A stretch of DNA of 53,288 nucleotides from Candidatus Borkfalkia faecavium (GCA_019114755.1 DXEW01000031.1:1-53288), one strand, 5' to 3'; counted from the stretch's first letter, positions 33,077-46,770 are shown. Made by a program: numbers and translations. The notes: a model not told the origin generated them from the sequence alone.

Positions 33077-34111
33077 TTATTTTAGTCTTTTCGCCCGCAG
33101 CTGGCCGCAGGCGCCGCCGATGTCGCCGCCGATGGTGCGCCGCAGGGTGGCGGACAGACCGCCTTTTTCCAACAGCCCCAAAAAGCGGTACGCCTGCTTT
33201 TCGGATATGCCGCAAAGGCCGCGCTCTTTGACCTCGTTGAGGCGGATGAGGTTGACGTGGCAGGGCCTGCCGCGCAGCAGCGAAATGAGCTGCGCCGCGT
33301 GCGCGGGGTCGGCGTTTTCGCCTTCGATGAGAGAATACTCGAAGATATAGCGGCGGCCCGTCTTTTCAAAATAATAGTCGCAGGCGCGCAAAATTTCGGC
33401 AATGGAATACGCCTTGGCGACGGGCATGATGCGGGCGCGCTCGGCGTCGTTGGGGGAATGCAGCGACACGGTGAGGTTGACGGGGATGCCCTCCTCCGCC
33501 AGGGCGCGCATCTGCGGCACCAGCCCGCAGGTGGAGAGGCTGATGTTGCGGGCGCTGATATTGATGCCCCCGGGGGCGGTGACGTTCTTCAAAAAGCGGA
33601 CGGTGTTGGCGTAATTGTCCAGCGGTTCGCCGCTGCCCATCAGCACGACGTTGGTGACGGCGCGCTTTTCCGCCGTGCCGCCGCAGCGGGCGTTGACGGC
33701 GAGGATCTGGCACAAAATTTCGCCGGCGGTGAGGTCGCGCACCAGCCCGTTCAGCCCCGAAGCGCAGAAGGCGCAGTTCATGCGGCAGCCCACCTGGGTA
33801 GACACGCACTGCGTTCTGCCGTATTTATAGCTCATCAGCACCCCTTCGACGATGTTGCCGTCCGCCAAGGCGAAGAGGTATTTTTCGGTGCCGTCGGCAG
33901 AGGTGTAGATCTCGGCGATGCGCACGGGCTCGTCTTCAAACCGCTGCAGCAGTTTTTGCTTCAAGGCGGCGGAGAGCTCGGTGATGTCTGCAATTTTTTT
34001 GCCGCGCATGAGGCCGCGATACAGCTGCCCGGCGCGGTATTTTTGTTCGCCCAGCTCTGCCATCAGCTGCTCTACTTCGGCAAAGGAAAGATCCTGCAAG
34101 ATCTGCTTCAT
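33077..34111 (-). CDS. rlmN: 23S rRNA / tRNA adenine C2-methyltransferase RlmN
   Basis: Radical-SAM enzyme that methylates A2503 of 23S rRNA and A37 of some tRNAs. 344 residues. The radical-SAM cluster ligands are Cys109, Cys113 and Cys116 (GCRMNCAFC). MGSGEPLDNY binds SAM, and the C-terminal methyl-carrying Cys is in RTIGGDIGGACGQL. Its ATG overlaps the rsmB stop by four bases. prpC-prkC normally follow it in this cluster but are absent. Confidence 0.95.
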   Translation of the reverse strand: MKQILQDLSFAEVEQLMAELGEQKYRAGQLYRGLMRGKKIADITELSAALKQKLLQRFEDEPVRIAEIYTSADGTEKYLFALADGNIVEGVLMSYKYGRTQCVSTQVGCRMNCAFCASGLNGLVRDLTAGEILCQILAVNARCGGTAEKRAVTNVVLMGSGEPLDNYANTVRFLKNVTAPGGINISARNISLSTCGLVPQMRALAEEGIPVNLTVSLHSPNDAERARIMPVAKAYSIAEILRACDYYFEKTGRRYIFEYSLIEGENADPAHAAQLISLLRGRPCHVNLIRLNEVKERGLCGISEKQAYRFLGLLEKGGLSATLRRTIGGDIGGACGQLRAKRLK

Positions 34112-35343
34112 GATGATACCTTCCGTAAATGTGCGATGTAAAAGCCCGCGCCCATGGAGATATGCGGCAGAAACTGCATGCCGCAGCGGGTGTTTTTATG
34201 GGGAAGGGGGCTGGTTTCTTCTTGGACGGCAAAGGGCGCGCCCTCACTGAGGAATTTTTCCACCACGGCGTCGTTTTCTTCTGCAAACACGGAACAGGTG
34301 GAATAGTACAAGTCGCCCCCGGGCGCAACGTACCGGGCGCAGGTGCGGAGGATAGAAAGCTGCACGGCGGAAAGTTCGGCGAGAGACTCTTCCTTCCGCA
34401 GCAGCTTGATATCGGGGTTTTCCCCCGCCACGCCGAAGCCGGAACAGGGCACGTCGCACAATACCGCCGAAAAAGCGCCCTCGTATTTTTCATCATAGAT
34501 AGAAGAATCGCGGCAGACGATGTGAACGTTTTCGCGGTGCATGCGGCGGCAGTAGCTTTGGATGAGTTCGGCGCGGTGCGGGTGCAGCTCGAAGGCGGTG
34601 ACCTGCGCGCACTTTTCAGACAGGAGCACGCTTTTGCCGCCGGGCGCGGCGCAGGCGTCGAGAAGGGTATCGCAGGGGGAAACGACGCCGCAGATGGCGA
34701 CCGAACCGACCGACTGGAAGGTGTATTCGCCCGCGTCGTAGCCGGCGTCTCTGCGGAAGGACGAGAAGGCGTACACGCCCGCAAACGGGGTGGGCTCCGC
34801 CGCCTCCGCCCCGTATTTTTGCGCCATGCCGGGGGCGAAGCGCACGAAGGTGCGCGCCGGCTGCGGCTGCATGATCGCCTCCGCCTCGTCTCCGTACGCC
34901 GCCAACAGCCGACGCACGGCAAAGCGTGGATAGGAATAGCGGACGGAGAGGTATGCTTCCCTCTCTTTGGGCAGAGAGAGTTTTTCCGCATCGAAGGCGC
35001 GCAAGAAAGCGTTGATAAAGCCCGCCGCGCCCCCTTTGCCCAGTTTTTTGACCAGCGACACGGCGTTGTCGGTGACCATATACCGCGGCTTTTGCATAAA
35101 CAGGAGCATGTACAGGGCGACCTTCAAGAGGATGCGCACGGGCAGCTTGGGGCTTTTGGGCGCGAAGGCGCGGATGCAGAAATCGAGATAGATGTCGTTT
35201 TCCAGCACGCCGTAGCAGACCTTGGCGGTGCGGGCGCGGTTGCACTCTTCGATAGGCGTTTGGGTGAGCGCCTGCTTGAGATATGTTCCGCCGCTGTACA
35301 CGGAATGCAGAACGGCATATGGATCGTAGAGGGGGTTGGTCAT
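34108..35343 (-). CDS. rsmB: 16S rRNA m5C967 methyltransferase
   Basis: 411 residues from ATG 35343 (GGAGG nine bases before); the open frame upstream is repeat DNA. An N-terminal NusB-like domain (about 1-140) is joined to a Rossmann methyltransferase. The SAM motif is DACAAPGGKS, the release Cys is about 300 in DVPCSGFG and the nucleophile Cys about 350 in YSTCSVF. It is coupled to rlmN by a four-base overlap. A variant E hairpin lies between its ribosome binding site and the repeats upstream. Confidence 0.94.
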   Translation of the reverse strand: MTNPLYDPYAVLHSVYSGGTYLKQALTQTPIEECNRARTAKVCYGVLENDIYLDFCIRAFAPKSPKLPVRILLKVALYMLLFMQKPRYMVTDNAVSLVKKLGKGGAAGFINAFLRAFDAEKLSLPKEREAYLSVRYSYPRFAVRRLLAAYGDEAEAIMQPQPARTFVRFAPGMAQKYGAEAAEPTPFAGVYAFSSFRRDAGYDAGEYTFQSVGSVAICGVVSPCDTLLDACAAPGGKSVLLSEKCAQVTAFELHPHRAELIQSYCRRMHRENVHIVCRDSSIYDEKYEGAFSAVLCDVPCSGFGVAGENPDIKLLRKEESLAELSAVQLSILRTCARYVAPGGDLYYSTCSVFAEENDAVVEKFLSEGAPFAVQEETSPLPHKNTRCGMQFLPHISMGAGFYIAHLRKVSS

Positions 35344-35359
35344 GGCTTTATACCTCCGG

Positions 35360-35395
35360 TTCACGAAAATCTCGCTCCGCTGCGATTTTCGGGAG
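35360..35395. repeat. Variant solo E hairpin upstream of rsmB
   Basis: TTCACGAAAATC and GATTTTCGGGAG pair around TCGCTCCGCTGC. It has the same termini as the E family with a different loop, directly before the rsmB ribosome binding site. Confidence 0.6.
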
Positions 35396-35432
35396 CCCTT
35401 TTTTTTCCGCGCAGTCGAACGGGTCTCATCCA

Positions 35433-35539
35433 AATGTAGAATGTAGAATGTAAAATGTAAAATTCAGGATATATTCAAAAAAATATTTGATACGCCATCC
35501 AAAATTTACCATTTTGCATTTTACACTTTACATTTATTT
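35433..35539. repeat. TGTAAAATG inverted-repeat element, copy T3
   Basis: The left arm is repeated TGTAGAATG/TGTAAAATG units (35433-35463), the centre is CAGGATATATTCAAAAAAATATTT, and the right arm ATTTTGCATTTTACACTTTACATTT. It is followed by a GATCCCTCG...CGGGATGACA short repeat (35573-35602). Confidence 0.7.
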
Positions 35540-35621
35540 GCCGTGTTCGGAACAGCTCTCTGTTCAAGACAAGATCCCTCGACTGACGCTCGGGATGACA
35601 AGGAAAGATTCAATCAAATTC

Positions 35622-35838
35622 TCGCGCAAGCAAAACCACGCTTTTGCGCCCGCGCACCCAATTTGCTGTAAAGCTCTTGCAGGAAAGGTGAATTTGCGCG
35701 GCGTTTATAAACGAGAGCCCTTAAATTGCCGCGCAAAGAGGAAAACTCCGGCTGCTCCGCGCCAAAAGCGCGGACAGCGGGGTTGTCTTCCTCTCACGGA
35801 AAATCGCAGGCGTCAGCTCGCCGAGATTTTCGTGAACC
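35622..35838 (+). repeat. Composite hairpin element, copy C4
   Basis: Blocks A-E as in C3, about 85-90 percent identical by eye in A-C. D differs (CCGCGCCAAAAGCGCGG) and E has arms GGAAAATC..GGCG / CGCC..GATTTTCG around TCAGCT (35793-35837). A GATCCTTCG-type repeat follows (35848-35879). The 568-bp gap 35344-35911 holds no gene. Confidence 0.82.
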
Positions 35839-35911
35839 GTTTATGAGATCCTTCGCCGCTTTGCTCCTCAGGATGCCGGAAGGGATCGGCGGCGAAGTGT
35901 GCAAGCCGCCC

Positions 35912-36841
35912 CTACTCCCCCAGCACGTCGCCCGGGGAGATCTTTCTGCCGTTGACGGCGTCTGCCGCGCGGAGGGGCTTGCCGCCTTCAAACTGCAAGG
36001 ACAGGATGCGCACGCACCCCTCCCCCGCCTGCACGAGGATGCCGCGCTTATCCGCCCGCAGCACCTCGCCCGGCTGCCCCGTGCCCGCCTCGGCAGGGGC
36101 GGGCTGCGCCGCCAACAGGTTGATGAGCCCCCCGCGCAGCGCGGTGAAGGCGAGAGGTTCCGGGCACATGGCGCGCACCAGGCGGCAGACCTCTTGGGCG
36201 GGTCTTGAAAAATCGACGCGGCAGTCTTCCTTCTTGATCTTTTTACAGAAGGTGACGCCCTCTTCCCCCTGCGGCGTGAACACGGCGGTGCCGCTTTCCA
36301 CTTTTTTGAGCGCTTCGACGATCGCCTCCGCGCCCAGGGCGGAGAGCTCGGCAAGGAGCTCGCCCGCCGTCTTTTCCCCCACGAGGACGCGGCGGGAAAG
36401 CAGCATGTCGCCGCTGTCCAGCCCCAGTTCGGTGCGCATGACGGTGACGCCCGTATATTTGTCGCCCGCCAGCACCGCATGCTGCACGGGCGATGCGCCC
36501 CGCCAGCGGGGCAACAGGGATGCGTGGATGTTGTACACCCCGCGCGGGAAGGCATCCAGCACCTCCTGCGTGAGGATCTGCCCGTAGGCGCAGGTGACCA
36601 TCGCCCCGCAGCCGAGGGCCGCAAGCTCTGCGGCGTGGTCGCGGATGCGCTCGAAGCAGTATACGGGCAGCCCCGCCCCCTGCGCGCACACCTTGACGGC
36701 GTTGGGGGTGAGAAGGCGCTTTCTGCCCACGGGGCGGTCCGGCTGAGTGACGACGGCGGCGATATCGAACCCCGCCGCCAACAGTGCCTGCAGGGGCGCG
36801 ACGGACATGCGCGCGTCTGCCCCGGCGTAAACGATCTTCAT
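35912..36841 (-). CDS. fmt: Methionyl-tRNA formyltransferase
   Basis: Formylates initiator Met-tRNA with 10-formyl-THF; its substrate tRNA-fMet is encoded at 2564. 309 residues from ATG 36841 (GGAG six bases before). The catalytic Asn104 and His106 are in YNIHASLLPRWRG, the Asp is in the LDSGDML region, and an OB-like C-terminal domain binds tRNA. It follows def after a 133-bp gap with short CGCGCACGC repeats (about 36925-36990), wider than usual for this pair. Confidence 0.94.
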   Translation of the reverse strand: MKIVYAGADARMSVAPLQALLAAGFDIAAVVTQPDRPVGRKRLLTPNAVKVCAQGAGLPVYCFERIRDHAAELAALGCGAMVTCAYGQILTQEVLDAFPRGVYNIHASLLPRWRGASPVQHAVLAGDKYTGVTVMRTELGLDSGDMLLSRRVLVGEKTAGELLAELSALGAEAIVEALKKVESGTAVFTPQGEEGVTFCKKIKKEDCRVDFSRPAQEVCRLVRAMCPEPLAFTALRGGLINLLAAQPAPAEAGTGQPGEVLRADKRGILVQAGEGCVRILSLQFEGGKPLRAADAVNGRKISPGDVLGE

Positions 36842-36974
36842 ACAAAACTCCAAAATGCTATGGTTCGGAAGGCACGGGAGGCCTTTTGCGGCGGCCGAAA
36901 AAAGCCGAAAAGCCGCCCTGGCAAATTCAGTCGCGCACGCTGTACAAAATCAGCCGCGCACGCGCTGCTTGCAG

Positions 36975-37433
36975 TTAGTCGCGCACGCGCTCGACAGATT
37001 CCGCCTTGTCGATATACAAGACGCCGTCCAAGTGGTCGAGCTCGTGGCAGACGGCGCGGGCGAAAAAGCCGCGGGCGGTGAGCTTTTGCGGCTTGCCGAA
37101 GCGGTCGAAAAACTCCACCGTCACCTCCATGGGGCGGCGCACGACGCCGCGGCGGCCGCGCACGGACAGGCAGCCCTCGTAGCCGATCTGTTCCCCCTTC
37201 GCCTGCACGATGACGGGGTTGACGAGCTCGAAAAAGCCCTCTTCCACGTCGATGACCACGGCGCGGCGCAATACGCCCACCTGCGGGGCGGCAAGGCCGG
37301 CGCCCTCTTCCCGGCGGACGGTGTCCTTCATGTCGTCTAACAGGGTCGCCAGCTTTTCGTCGAAGCGGGCGACGGCAAAACATTTTTTGCGCAGGACGTC
37401 GTCTCCGACCTGCACTACATTGCGGATAGCCAT
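36975..37433 (-). CDS. def: Peptide deformylase
   Basis: Removes the formyl group from new proteins, the partner step to fmt. 152 residues. All three motifs are present: GAGLAAPQVG (44-53), EGCLS with metal Cys88, and HELDH with metal His130/His134. AGGAGG is nine bases before the ATG, and it is 21 bp after priA. Confidence 0.95.
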   Translation of the reverse strand: MAIRNVVQVGDDVLRKKCFAVARFDEKLATLLDDMKDTVRREEGAGLAAPQVGVLRRAVVIDVEEGFFELVNPVIVQAKGEQIGYEGCLSVRGRRGVVRRPMEVTVEFFDRFGKPQKLTARGFFARAVCHELDHLDGVLYIDKAESVERVRD

Positions 37434-37454
37434 GTATCGATTCCTCCTCTCCCC

Positions 37455-39620
37455 TCAGCTCAAATTGGCGGGGTTTTCTTCGACGTAAACGAGTACGTCG
37501 CGCGTTTTATATTGCAGGGCGCGCTCGTAGATCTGTGAGAGCAGCCCGTCGCCCGTCAGGCGCATGAGCACCTGATAGCGGAATTTATCCTGGATGCGTT
37601 TGACGGGGGACTTCATTTTATTGAAGAACAAAAACTCCTGCGGGTGGGCGTCGAACAGCTCTTTGAGGGAAAAATACACCTCTTTGAGCACTTCGAGCGC
37701 CTTTTTTTCCTCTTCCGCCGTCACCATCACCCGCACGATCTTGGCAAAGGGCGGGAAGGCGGTGGAAGCGCGGAGGGATATTTCGTGCTTATAAAAGCCC
37801 TCGTAGTCGTAACGGATGGCAAAGCGCAGGATGTAGTTGGAAGGGTCGTACGTCTGCAATACCACCCTGCCCGCCTCTTCGGCGCGGCCGCACCGCCCCG
37901 CCACCTGGGTGATGAGCTGAAAGGTGCGCTCGCCGCTGCGGTAATCGGAAAAGTGCAGGCTCATATCGGCATCGAGGATGCCGACCAGCGTGACCGCGGG
38001 GAAGTCGTGCCCCTTGGCGATCATCTGCGTGCCGACGAGGATATCCGCCTCGCGCGAGGCGAAGCGCTTTAAGATCTTGTAATGCCCCTCTTTGCCTGCG
38101 GCGGTATCCTGGTCCATGCGCAAGACGCGCGCCTGCGGGAACAGCCTGCGCAGTTCCCCCACCACCTTCTGCGTGCCCGTGCCCGTATAGCTCAGGTGCA
38201 CGCCCCCGCAGGAGGGGCAGGCGGTGAGCATCTTATACGTCGCCCCGCAGTAGTGGCATTTGAGGCAGTTTTCTTCGCTGTGGTAGGTGAGGGAAACGTC
38301 GCAGCGGGCGCACTTGACCACGGCGCCGCACTCGCGGCAGACCACGCTTTGGGCAAAGCCGCGGCGGTTCAAAAAGATGATGGCCTGGTTGCCGCTTGCA
38401 AGGCAGCTTTCCAGCTCGTCTTTGAGCGGGCCGGAAAAGGCGCCCGCGTTGCCCCGCCGCACCTCTTGCCGCATATCCGCCACGATGACCTCTGGCAGCG
38501 GCTTTTTGTTGATGCGTTCGGGCAGGCGGATGAGCTCGTATTCGCCCGTCTCCGCGCGGCGGTAGGTATCTACCGAGGGTGTGGCGCTGCCCAAAACCAG
38601 CTTGCAGCCGTTGTATTTGGCGCGGAAGGCCGCAACTTCGGCGGTGGAATAGCGGGGGCTCGTTTCGCTGCGGTAGCTGCCGTCGTGCTCTTCGTCGATG
38701 ATGATGACGCCCACGTTTTCGACGGGCGCGAACACGGCGCTGCGGGCGCCGATGGCGATCTTCGCCTCGCCCGTGCGCAGCCGCCACCATTCGTCGAACT
38801 TTTCGCCCGCCGAAAGGCCGCTGTGCAGGATGGCCGCCTGCGCCCCGAACCGCTCGCGCAGCTGCAGCAGCATCTGCGGGGTCAGCGAAATTTCCGGCAC
38901 CAGAAAGACGGCGCTCTTGCCCGCCGCCAGCGCCTTTGCGATGAGGGTGAGGTACACCTCCGTTTTCCCGCTGCCCGTGACGCCGTGCAAAAGCTGCACC
39001 GCCTTGTTCGATTTGGCGATGGTATCCACCGCCGCCTGCTGGGCGGGCGTGAGGGCGCGGGAAGGCGCCTGCCCCTGCGCGCCCGTATAGGGGGTGCGGC
39101 GGGTGCGGCGCTGTTCTGTGCGGAAAACGCCCTTTTGGATGAGGGCGCCGATGGCGGAACGGCCGAATTTTGCCGCAAGCTCGGCAAGCGGGGCTTCGCC
39201 CTCTTGGCAGAGATAGCAAAGCGCCGCCGCCTGCGCCTTGGCGCGGGGAGAGATGTCTGCCTCCCCGCCCGCAGGCAGCACCCAGGTCTGCTGCTTTTCG
39301 CGCACCTGCCCGCGGCGCATTTCGGCGGGCAGAAACAGCCGCAGCACCTGCGCCTTGGGGCAGTGATAGCGGGCAGCCAGCGCCTCCGCCAGCTGCAGGC
39401 ATTCGGGGGTGAGCGCCTCGTCCACCACCGCCGCCACGGGTTTCAGGCGGGAAGGGTCGAACTCGCTCTCCTCTTTCAGGCGCATGACGTAGCCGTCGAT
39501 CACCCTGCCGCCGAAGGGCACGCGCACGCGGCAGCCGGGATGCACGCCTTCGATGGCCGTATATTCAAATATCCTGTCGACCTCGCTGCCGGCGATGTCT
39601 ACGATCACTTCTGCGACCAT
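37455..39620 (-). CDS. priA: Primosomal protein N' (replication restart helicase)
   Basis: 3'-5' DEAH-type helicase that reloads the replisome at broken forks. 721 residues from ATG 39620 (GGGAG eight bases before). An N-terminal 3'-DNA-binding domain (VDRIFEYTA, CRVRVPFGGR), Walker A GVTGSGKT (about 212), IDEEHDGSYRSE as the DEEH box, and the four-Cys-pair zinc module CRECG..CARC..CLKCHYCG..CPSCG are all present. coaBC, which usually sits between rpoZ and priA, is missing. Confidence 0.95.
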   Translation of the reverse strand: MVAEVIVDIAGSEVDRIFEYTAIEGVHPGCRVRVPFGGRVIDGYVMRLKEESEFDPSRLKPVAAVVDEALTPECLQLAEALAARYHCPKAQVLRLFLPAEMRRGQVREKQQTWVLPAGGEADISPRAKAQAAALCYLCQEGEAPLAELAAKFGRSAIGALIQKGVFRTEQRRTRRTPYTGAQGQAPSRALTPAQQAAVDTIAKSNKAVQLLHGVTGSGKTEVYLTLIAKALAAGKSAVFLVPEISLTPQMLLQLRERFGAQAAILHSGLSAGEKFDEWWRLRTGEAKIAIGARSAVFAPVENVGVIIIDEEHDGSYRSETSPRYSTAEVAAFRAKYNGCKLVLGSATPSVDTYRRAETGEYELIRLPERINKKPLPEVIVADMRQEVRRGNAGAFSGPLKDELESCLASGNQAIIFLNRRGFAQSVVCRECGAVVKCARCDVSLTYHSEENCLKCHYCGATYKMLTACPSCGGVHLSYTGTGTQKVVGELRRLFPQARVLRMDQDTAAGKEGHYKILKRFASREADILVGTQMIAKGHDFPAVTLVGILDADMSLHFSDYRSGERTFQLITQVAGRCGRAEEAGRVVLQTYDPSNYILRFAIRYDYEGFYKHEISLRASTAFPPFAKIVRVMVTAEEEKKALEVLKEVYFSLKELFDAHPQEFLFFNKMKSPVKRIQDKFRYQVLMRLTGDGLLSQIYERALQYKTRDVLVYVEENPANLS

Positions 39621-39751
39621 CCCCTGCGCTCCCCGCGCGGCTGTTCCGCGCCTTATGAAAAATAAAATGCCCGCGCGCCGCTTACCAAAGCGCCGCGCCT
39701 TTCGACCCAAAAGACGCGCCCGTGCCCTTCAAACCAAAAAACACCCGCGCA

Positions 39752-39784
39752 AATAAAAACAAATGCCCCGATCGCTCGGAGCAT
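39752..39784 (-). terminator. Intrinsic terminator after rpoZ
   Basis: Minus strand ATGCTCCGA (39784-39776) pairs with TCGGGGCAT (39771-39763; one G-U), loop GCGA, then TTGTTTTTATTT. Confidence 0.8.
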
Positions 39785-39844
39785 CTGCGGCTCGGCCAAG
39801 GCAAAACAAACCGCGCCCGGTTTATTGCAGCTCGGTCATGCCCC

Positions 39845-40066
39845 TCAGTCTTTGGTCATCGTCAGCTTGCCGGAGGCGATCTCCTGGCAGGCGAGCGCGA
39901 TCTCTTTGATGCCGCCGGGCAGCTCGTGCAGGCCCTGGCTCTGCTCCTGATCGATGATCTGGCGGGCGCGCTTGGCGACGACCACGCACAGCGCATAGCG
40001 CGAGGCGGGCTCTTCGGGCGTGCCCAGTTTTTCTACCAATTTGTCCACTACCGGTTCGTTGATCAT
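39845..40066 (-). CDS. rpoZ: RNA polymerase omega subunit
   Basis: 73 residues. It aids folding of beta-prime and assembly of polymerase. The family signature SRYALCVVVAKRARQI (residues 22-37) is clear. GAGGT is seven bases before the ATG. It is usually preceded by gmk, but the 192 bp between yicC and rpoZ encode nothing recognisable. Confidence 0.92.
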   Translation of the reverse strand: MINEPVVDKLVEKLGTPEEPASRYALCVVVAKRARQIIDQEQSQGLHELPGGIKEIALACQEIASGKLTMTKD

Positions 40067-40258
40067 ATTTGTACCTCTTTTTTTCGAGAATGAATGCTGA
40101 TTACTGCGGCGCCCTGCGCCCGGAAAGGGGCGCGCCCGCGCTTTGGGCTACGGCACACAGGCCGCCTTTATTGAGCCGCTCGCTGCGGCACGCAGACCGC
40201 CTTGATCGAGCCGCGCGCTGCGGGCATGCCGCTCCCCGTGCGGGAAGCGCCTTCCCCT

Positions 40259-41134
40259 TTATTCTACGTTCTGCACCTGTTCGCGGATCTTTTCGATCTC
40301 GTTTTTGAGGGCGAGGGCGGCGCCGGTGACCTCTAAATCGTTGCTCTTGGAGCAGATGGTGTTCGCCTCGCGGTTAAATTCCTGGATGAGGAAGTCTAAC
40401 TTTCTGCCCACGCGCTCCTCGCCGCAGATGGCGCGGAACTGCGAGATGTGCGACTTCAAACGGGTGAGCTCTTCGTCGATGTTGGCCTTATCGGCAAACA
40501 CCGCCGCCTCGGTGAGAAGGCGCGCCTCGTCGTACTCGACGCCGGCAAGCACTTCGCGCAGGCGCTCCTGCATCTTGGCGCGGTAATTTTCCGCCACCTG
40601 CGGGGCGCGGGCAGAGATCTTCTGCACCAGCTCTTCGCAGGTATCCATGCGCGAGAGCATGTCGGCGGCGAGCTTTTCGCCCTCTTTGGCGCGCATGGCG
40701 TTGAGCTTTTCCAGCGCGGCGGAAAGGGCGGAAAACAGCGCCGAAGGGAGGGTATCGTCCTCTTCGGTCACCTCTTCGGTGCGCACCACGTCGGCACACT
40801 TCATCATCGCCGACAGGGTGAAATCGTCTGTTAAGTTCGGGAACAGCGCCTTGACCTTTGCCGCCGCCGCTGCCCAGCCGCGGGCGGCGTTTTCGTCTAC
40901 ATACAGCGTTTTGGGCTTTTCGCGCTTATCGACAAAGTTGACGAAGATGTCGGCATGGCCGCGCGTCAGCTGCTCGCGCACACGCTGCCGCACCGGCTCT
41001 TCGCAGGCGATAAATAATTTGGGGCTTTTGAAAGACACGTCGAGGTAGCGGTTGTTGACCGTTTTGATCTCGACGGTCAACTCGATGCCGCCCTCCCTGT
41101 ATTCGCCTTTGCCGTAGCCTGTCATGCTGAACAT
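40259..41134 (-). CDS. yicC: YicC/YloC family endoribonuclease
   Basis: 291 residues from ATG 41134 (GGAAGG before it; ATG 41125 giving MTGYG is an alternative). The N-terminal MFSMTGYGKGEY and C-terminal CGEERVGRKLDFLIQEFNREANT are hallmark motifs; the latter holds acidic residues needed for RNA cleavage. The middle is coiled coil. Family members are stress-linked endoribonucleases. It heads the cluster that runs to rlmN in many Firmicutes. Confidence 0.93.
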   Translation of the reverse strand: MFSMTGYGKGEYREGGIELTVEIKTVNNRYLDVSFKSPKLFIACEEPVRQRVREQLTRGHADIFVNFVDKREKPKTLYVDENAARGWAAAAAKVKALFPNLTDDFTLSAMMKCADVVRTEEVTEEDDTLPSALFSALSAALEKLNAMRAKEGEKLAADMLSRMDTCEELVQKISARAPQVAENYRAKMQERLREVLAGVEYDEARLLTEAAVFADKANIDEELTRLKSHISQFRAICGEERVGRKLDFLIQEFNREANTICSKSNDLEVTGAALALKNEIEKIREQVQNVE

Positions 41135-41202
41135 ACCGAAAAAACCTTCCTGTCCTTCTTTTGCTCGCCGAGTCAATACACTCGCCCTATTTTGTTCGTA
41201 CC

Positions 41203-41231
41203 ATTATAACAGAAAAGGCAGAAAATTGCAA
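41203..41231 (-). promoter_or_regulatory. Promoter of yicC-rpoZ
   Basis: Minus strand TTGCAA (41226-41231), 17-bp spacer, TATAAT (41203-41208). Confidence 0.78.
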
Positions 41232-41317
41232 GCTATTTTGCCCCGGCGGCGGGGCGGGCGGAACATTGCAGGCAGAAATTTTTGAAAGAAAATTTGCGGA
41301 AGGAAACTTGCGCGCGG

Positions 41318-45881
<4,564 letters not shown>

Positions 45882-45939
45882 GTGTATCCCTGTACTTTCC
45901 GCGGAAACGCCGCGCCTTTCGCTTTGTAAAACCTGCCCT

Positions 45940-45968
45940 ATTATACCACAAACGGCGGCGGGGGGCAA
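45940..45968 (-). promoter_or_regulatory. Promoter of pcrA-ligA
   Basis: Minus strand TTGCCC (45963-45968), 17-bp spacer, TATAAT (45940-45945) with TG extension. Confidence 0.75.
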
Positions 45969-46031
45969 CCAAAAGGTACGCACCTTGTCAGCCTTTGCAT
46001 CCCTCGTATTCGCGGCGAAAGGCAAAAACGT

Positions 46032-46433
46032 TCAGCCTTTGCGCCCCTCGTATTCGCATTCGCGGCGGAAGCGCTCTAAGGCCTTTAAGTACCGCTCGGA
46101 GAGGGTGAGGGTGTAGCGCTGCTTTTCTTCGTACGAGAGAGAATCGAACACGGCGCGGTCGGTGAGCCGACCGATGGCGTCGGACACCTCGCCCTCGGCG
46201 AGCAGGAGCTGCTTGACCTTCTGGTAGAAGGCGTCGTCATCGCCGCCGCGGATGGTGCAGGTGACCTTGCCGGCAAAATAATGGCCGGCGCGGCTTTCGT
46301 TGACGCCCGCGTCTTTGGCGCGCGCCAGTTCGCCCCGCAGCTCTTCTTTGCAGTTTTCCCAAAAGCCGCTCTTCAAGCGGTTCTTTGCCTCTTTTGCGAT
46401 GCTCTTAAAACTCTTCGGCTGGCTTTTCGGCAT
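46032..46433 (-). CDS. Hypothetical protein, 133 aa, between rpsU and pcrA
   Basis: From ATG 46433 with GGAGG six bases before. The product is soluble, helical and basic (starts MPKSQPKSFKSIAKEAKNRL), with a central CTIRGGDDDAFYQKV and a C-terminal helix pair rich in Arg/Glu. No domain is recognised. The good start signal and full codon structure support a real gene. It follows the rpsU terminator by 30 bp, so its transcript either reads through or starts in the gap. Confidence 0.7.
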   Translation of the reverse strand: MPKSQPKSFKSIAKEAKNRLKSGFWENCKEELRGELARAKDAGVNESRAGHYFAGKVTCTIRGGDDDAFYQKVKQLLLAEGEVSDAIGRLTDRAVFDSLSYEEKQRYTLTLSERYLKALERFRRECEYEGRKG

Positions 46434-46465
46434 ACAAGACCTCCGCAAACGACAAATTTCGCGCA

Positions 46466-46501
46466 AACAAAAAGCCCGCTATCTTGCAATAACAGGCTTT
46501 T
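46466..46501 (-). terminator. Intrinsic terminator after rpsU
   Basis: Minus strand AAAAGCCTGTTAT pairs with ATAGCGGGCTTTT (all 13 pairs, three G-U), loop TGCAAG, then TTTGTTT. Confidence 0.82.
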
Positions 46502-46510
46502 GTATCCGGG

Positions 46511-46690
46511 TTAGTTTTTAGAACTTCTCTTGCGTGCCGCTTCCGACTTCTTCTTTTTGCGCACGGAAGGCTTCTCGTAATGTTCTTTACGGCGAAGATC
46601 TCCGATGATGCCGTCGCGCGAGCACTTCCTCTTGAACCGGCGCAGTGCGCTGTCAATCGACTCGTTTTCTCCGACTCTGATCGTGGACAT
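46511..46690 (-). CDS. rpsU: 30S ribosomal protein S21
   Basis: 59 residues starting [19 protein letters not shown] with the family core [15 protein letters not shown] and a very basic tail ([15 protein letters not shown]). GGAGG stands ten bases before ATG 46690. S21 sits at the mRNA exit region near the anti-Shine-Dalgarno and aids initiation. It has its own promoter (46741-46770) and terminator. Confidence 0.95.
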   Translation of the reverse strand: MSTIRVGENESIDSALRRFKRKCSRDGIIGDLRRKEHYEKPSVRKKKKSEAARKRSSKN

Positions 46691-46740
46691 TCCTATCTAC
46701 CCTCCTTCGCCTGACGCAGTTATTTTTTGACAACGCTGAT

Positions 46741-46770
46741 ATTGTAATATAAGAAGGCGCCCGCTGTCAA
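46741..46770 (-). promoter_or_regulatory. Promoter of rpsU
   Basis: Minus strand TTGACA (46765-46770), 18-bp spacer, TACAAT (46741-46746). Confidence 0.78.
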
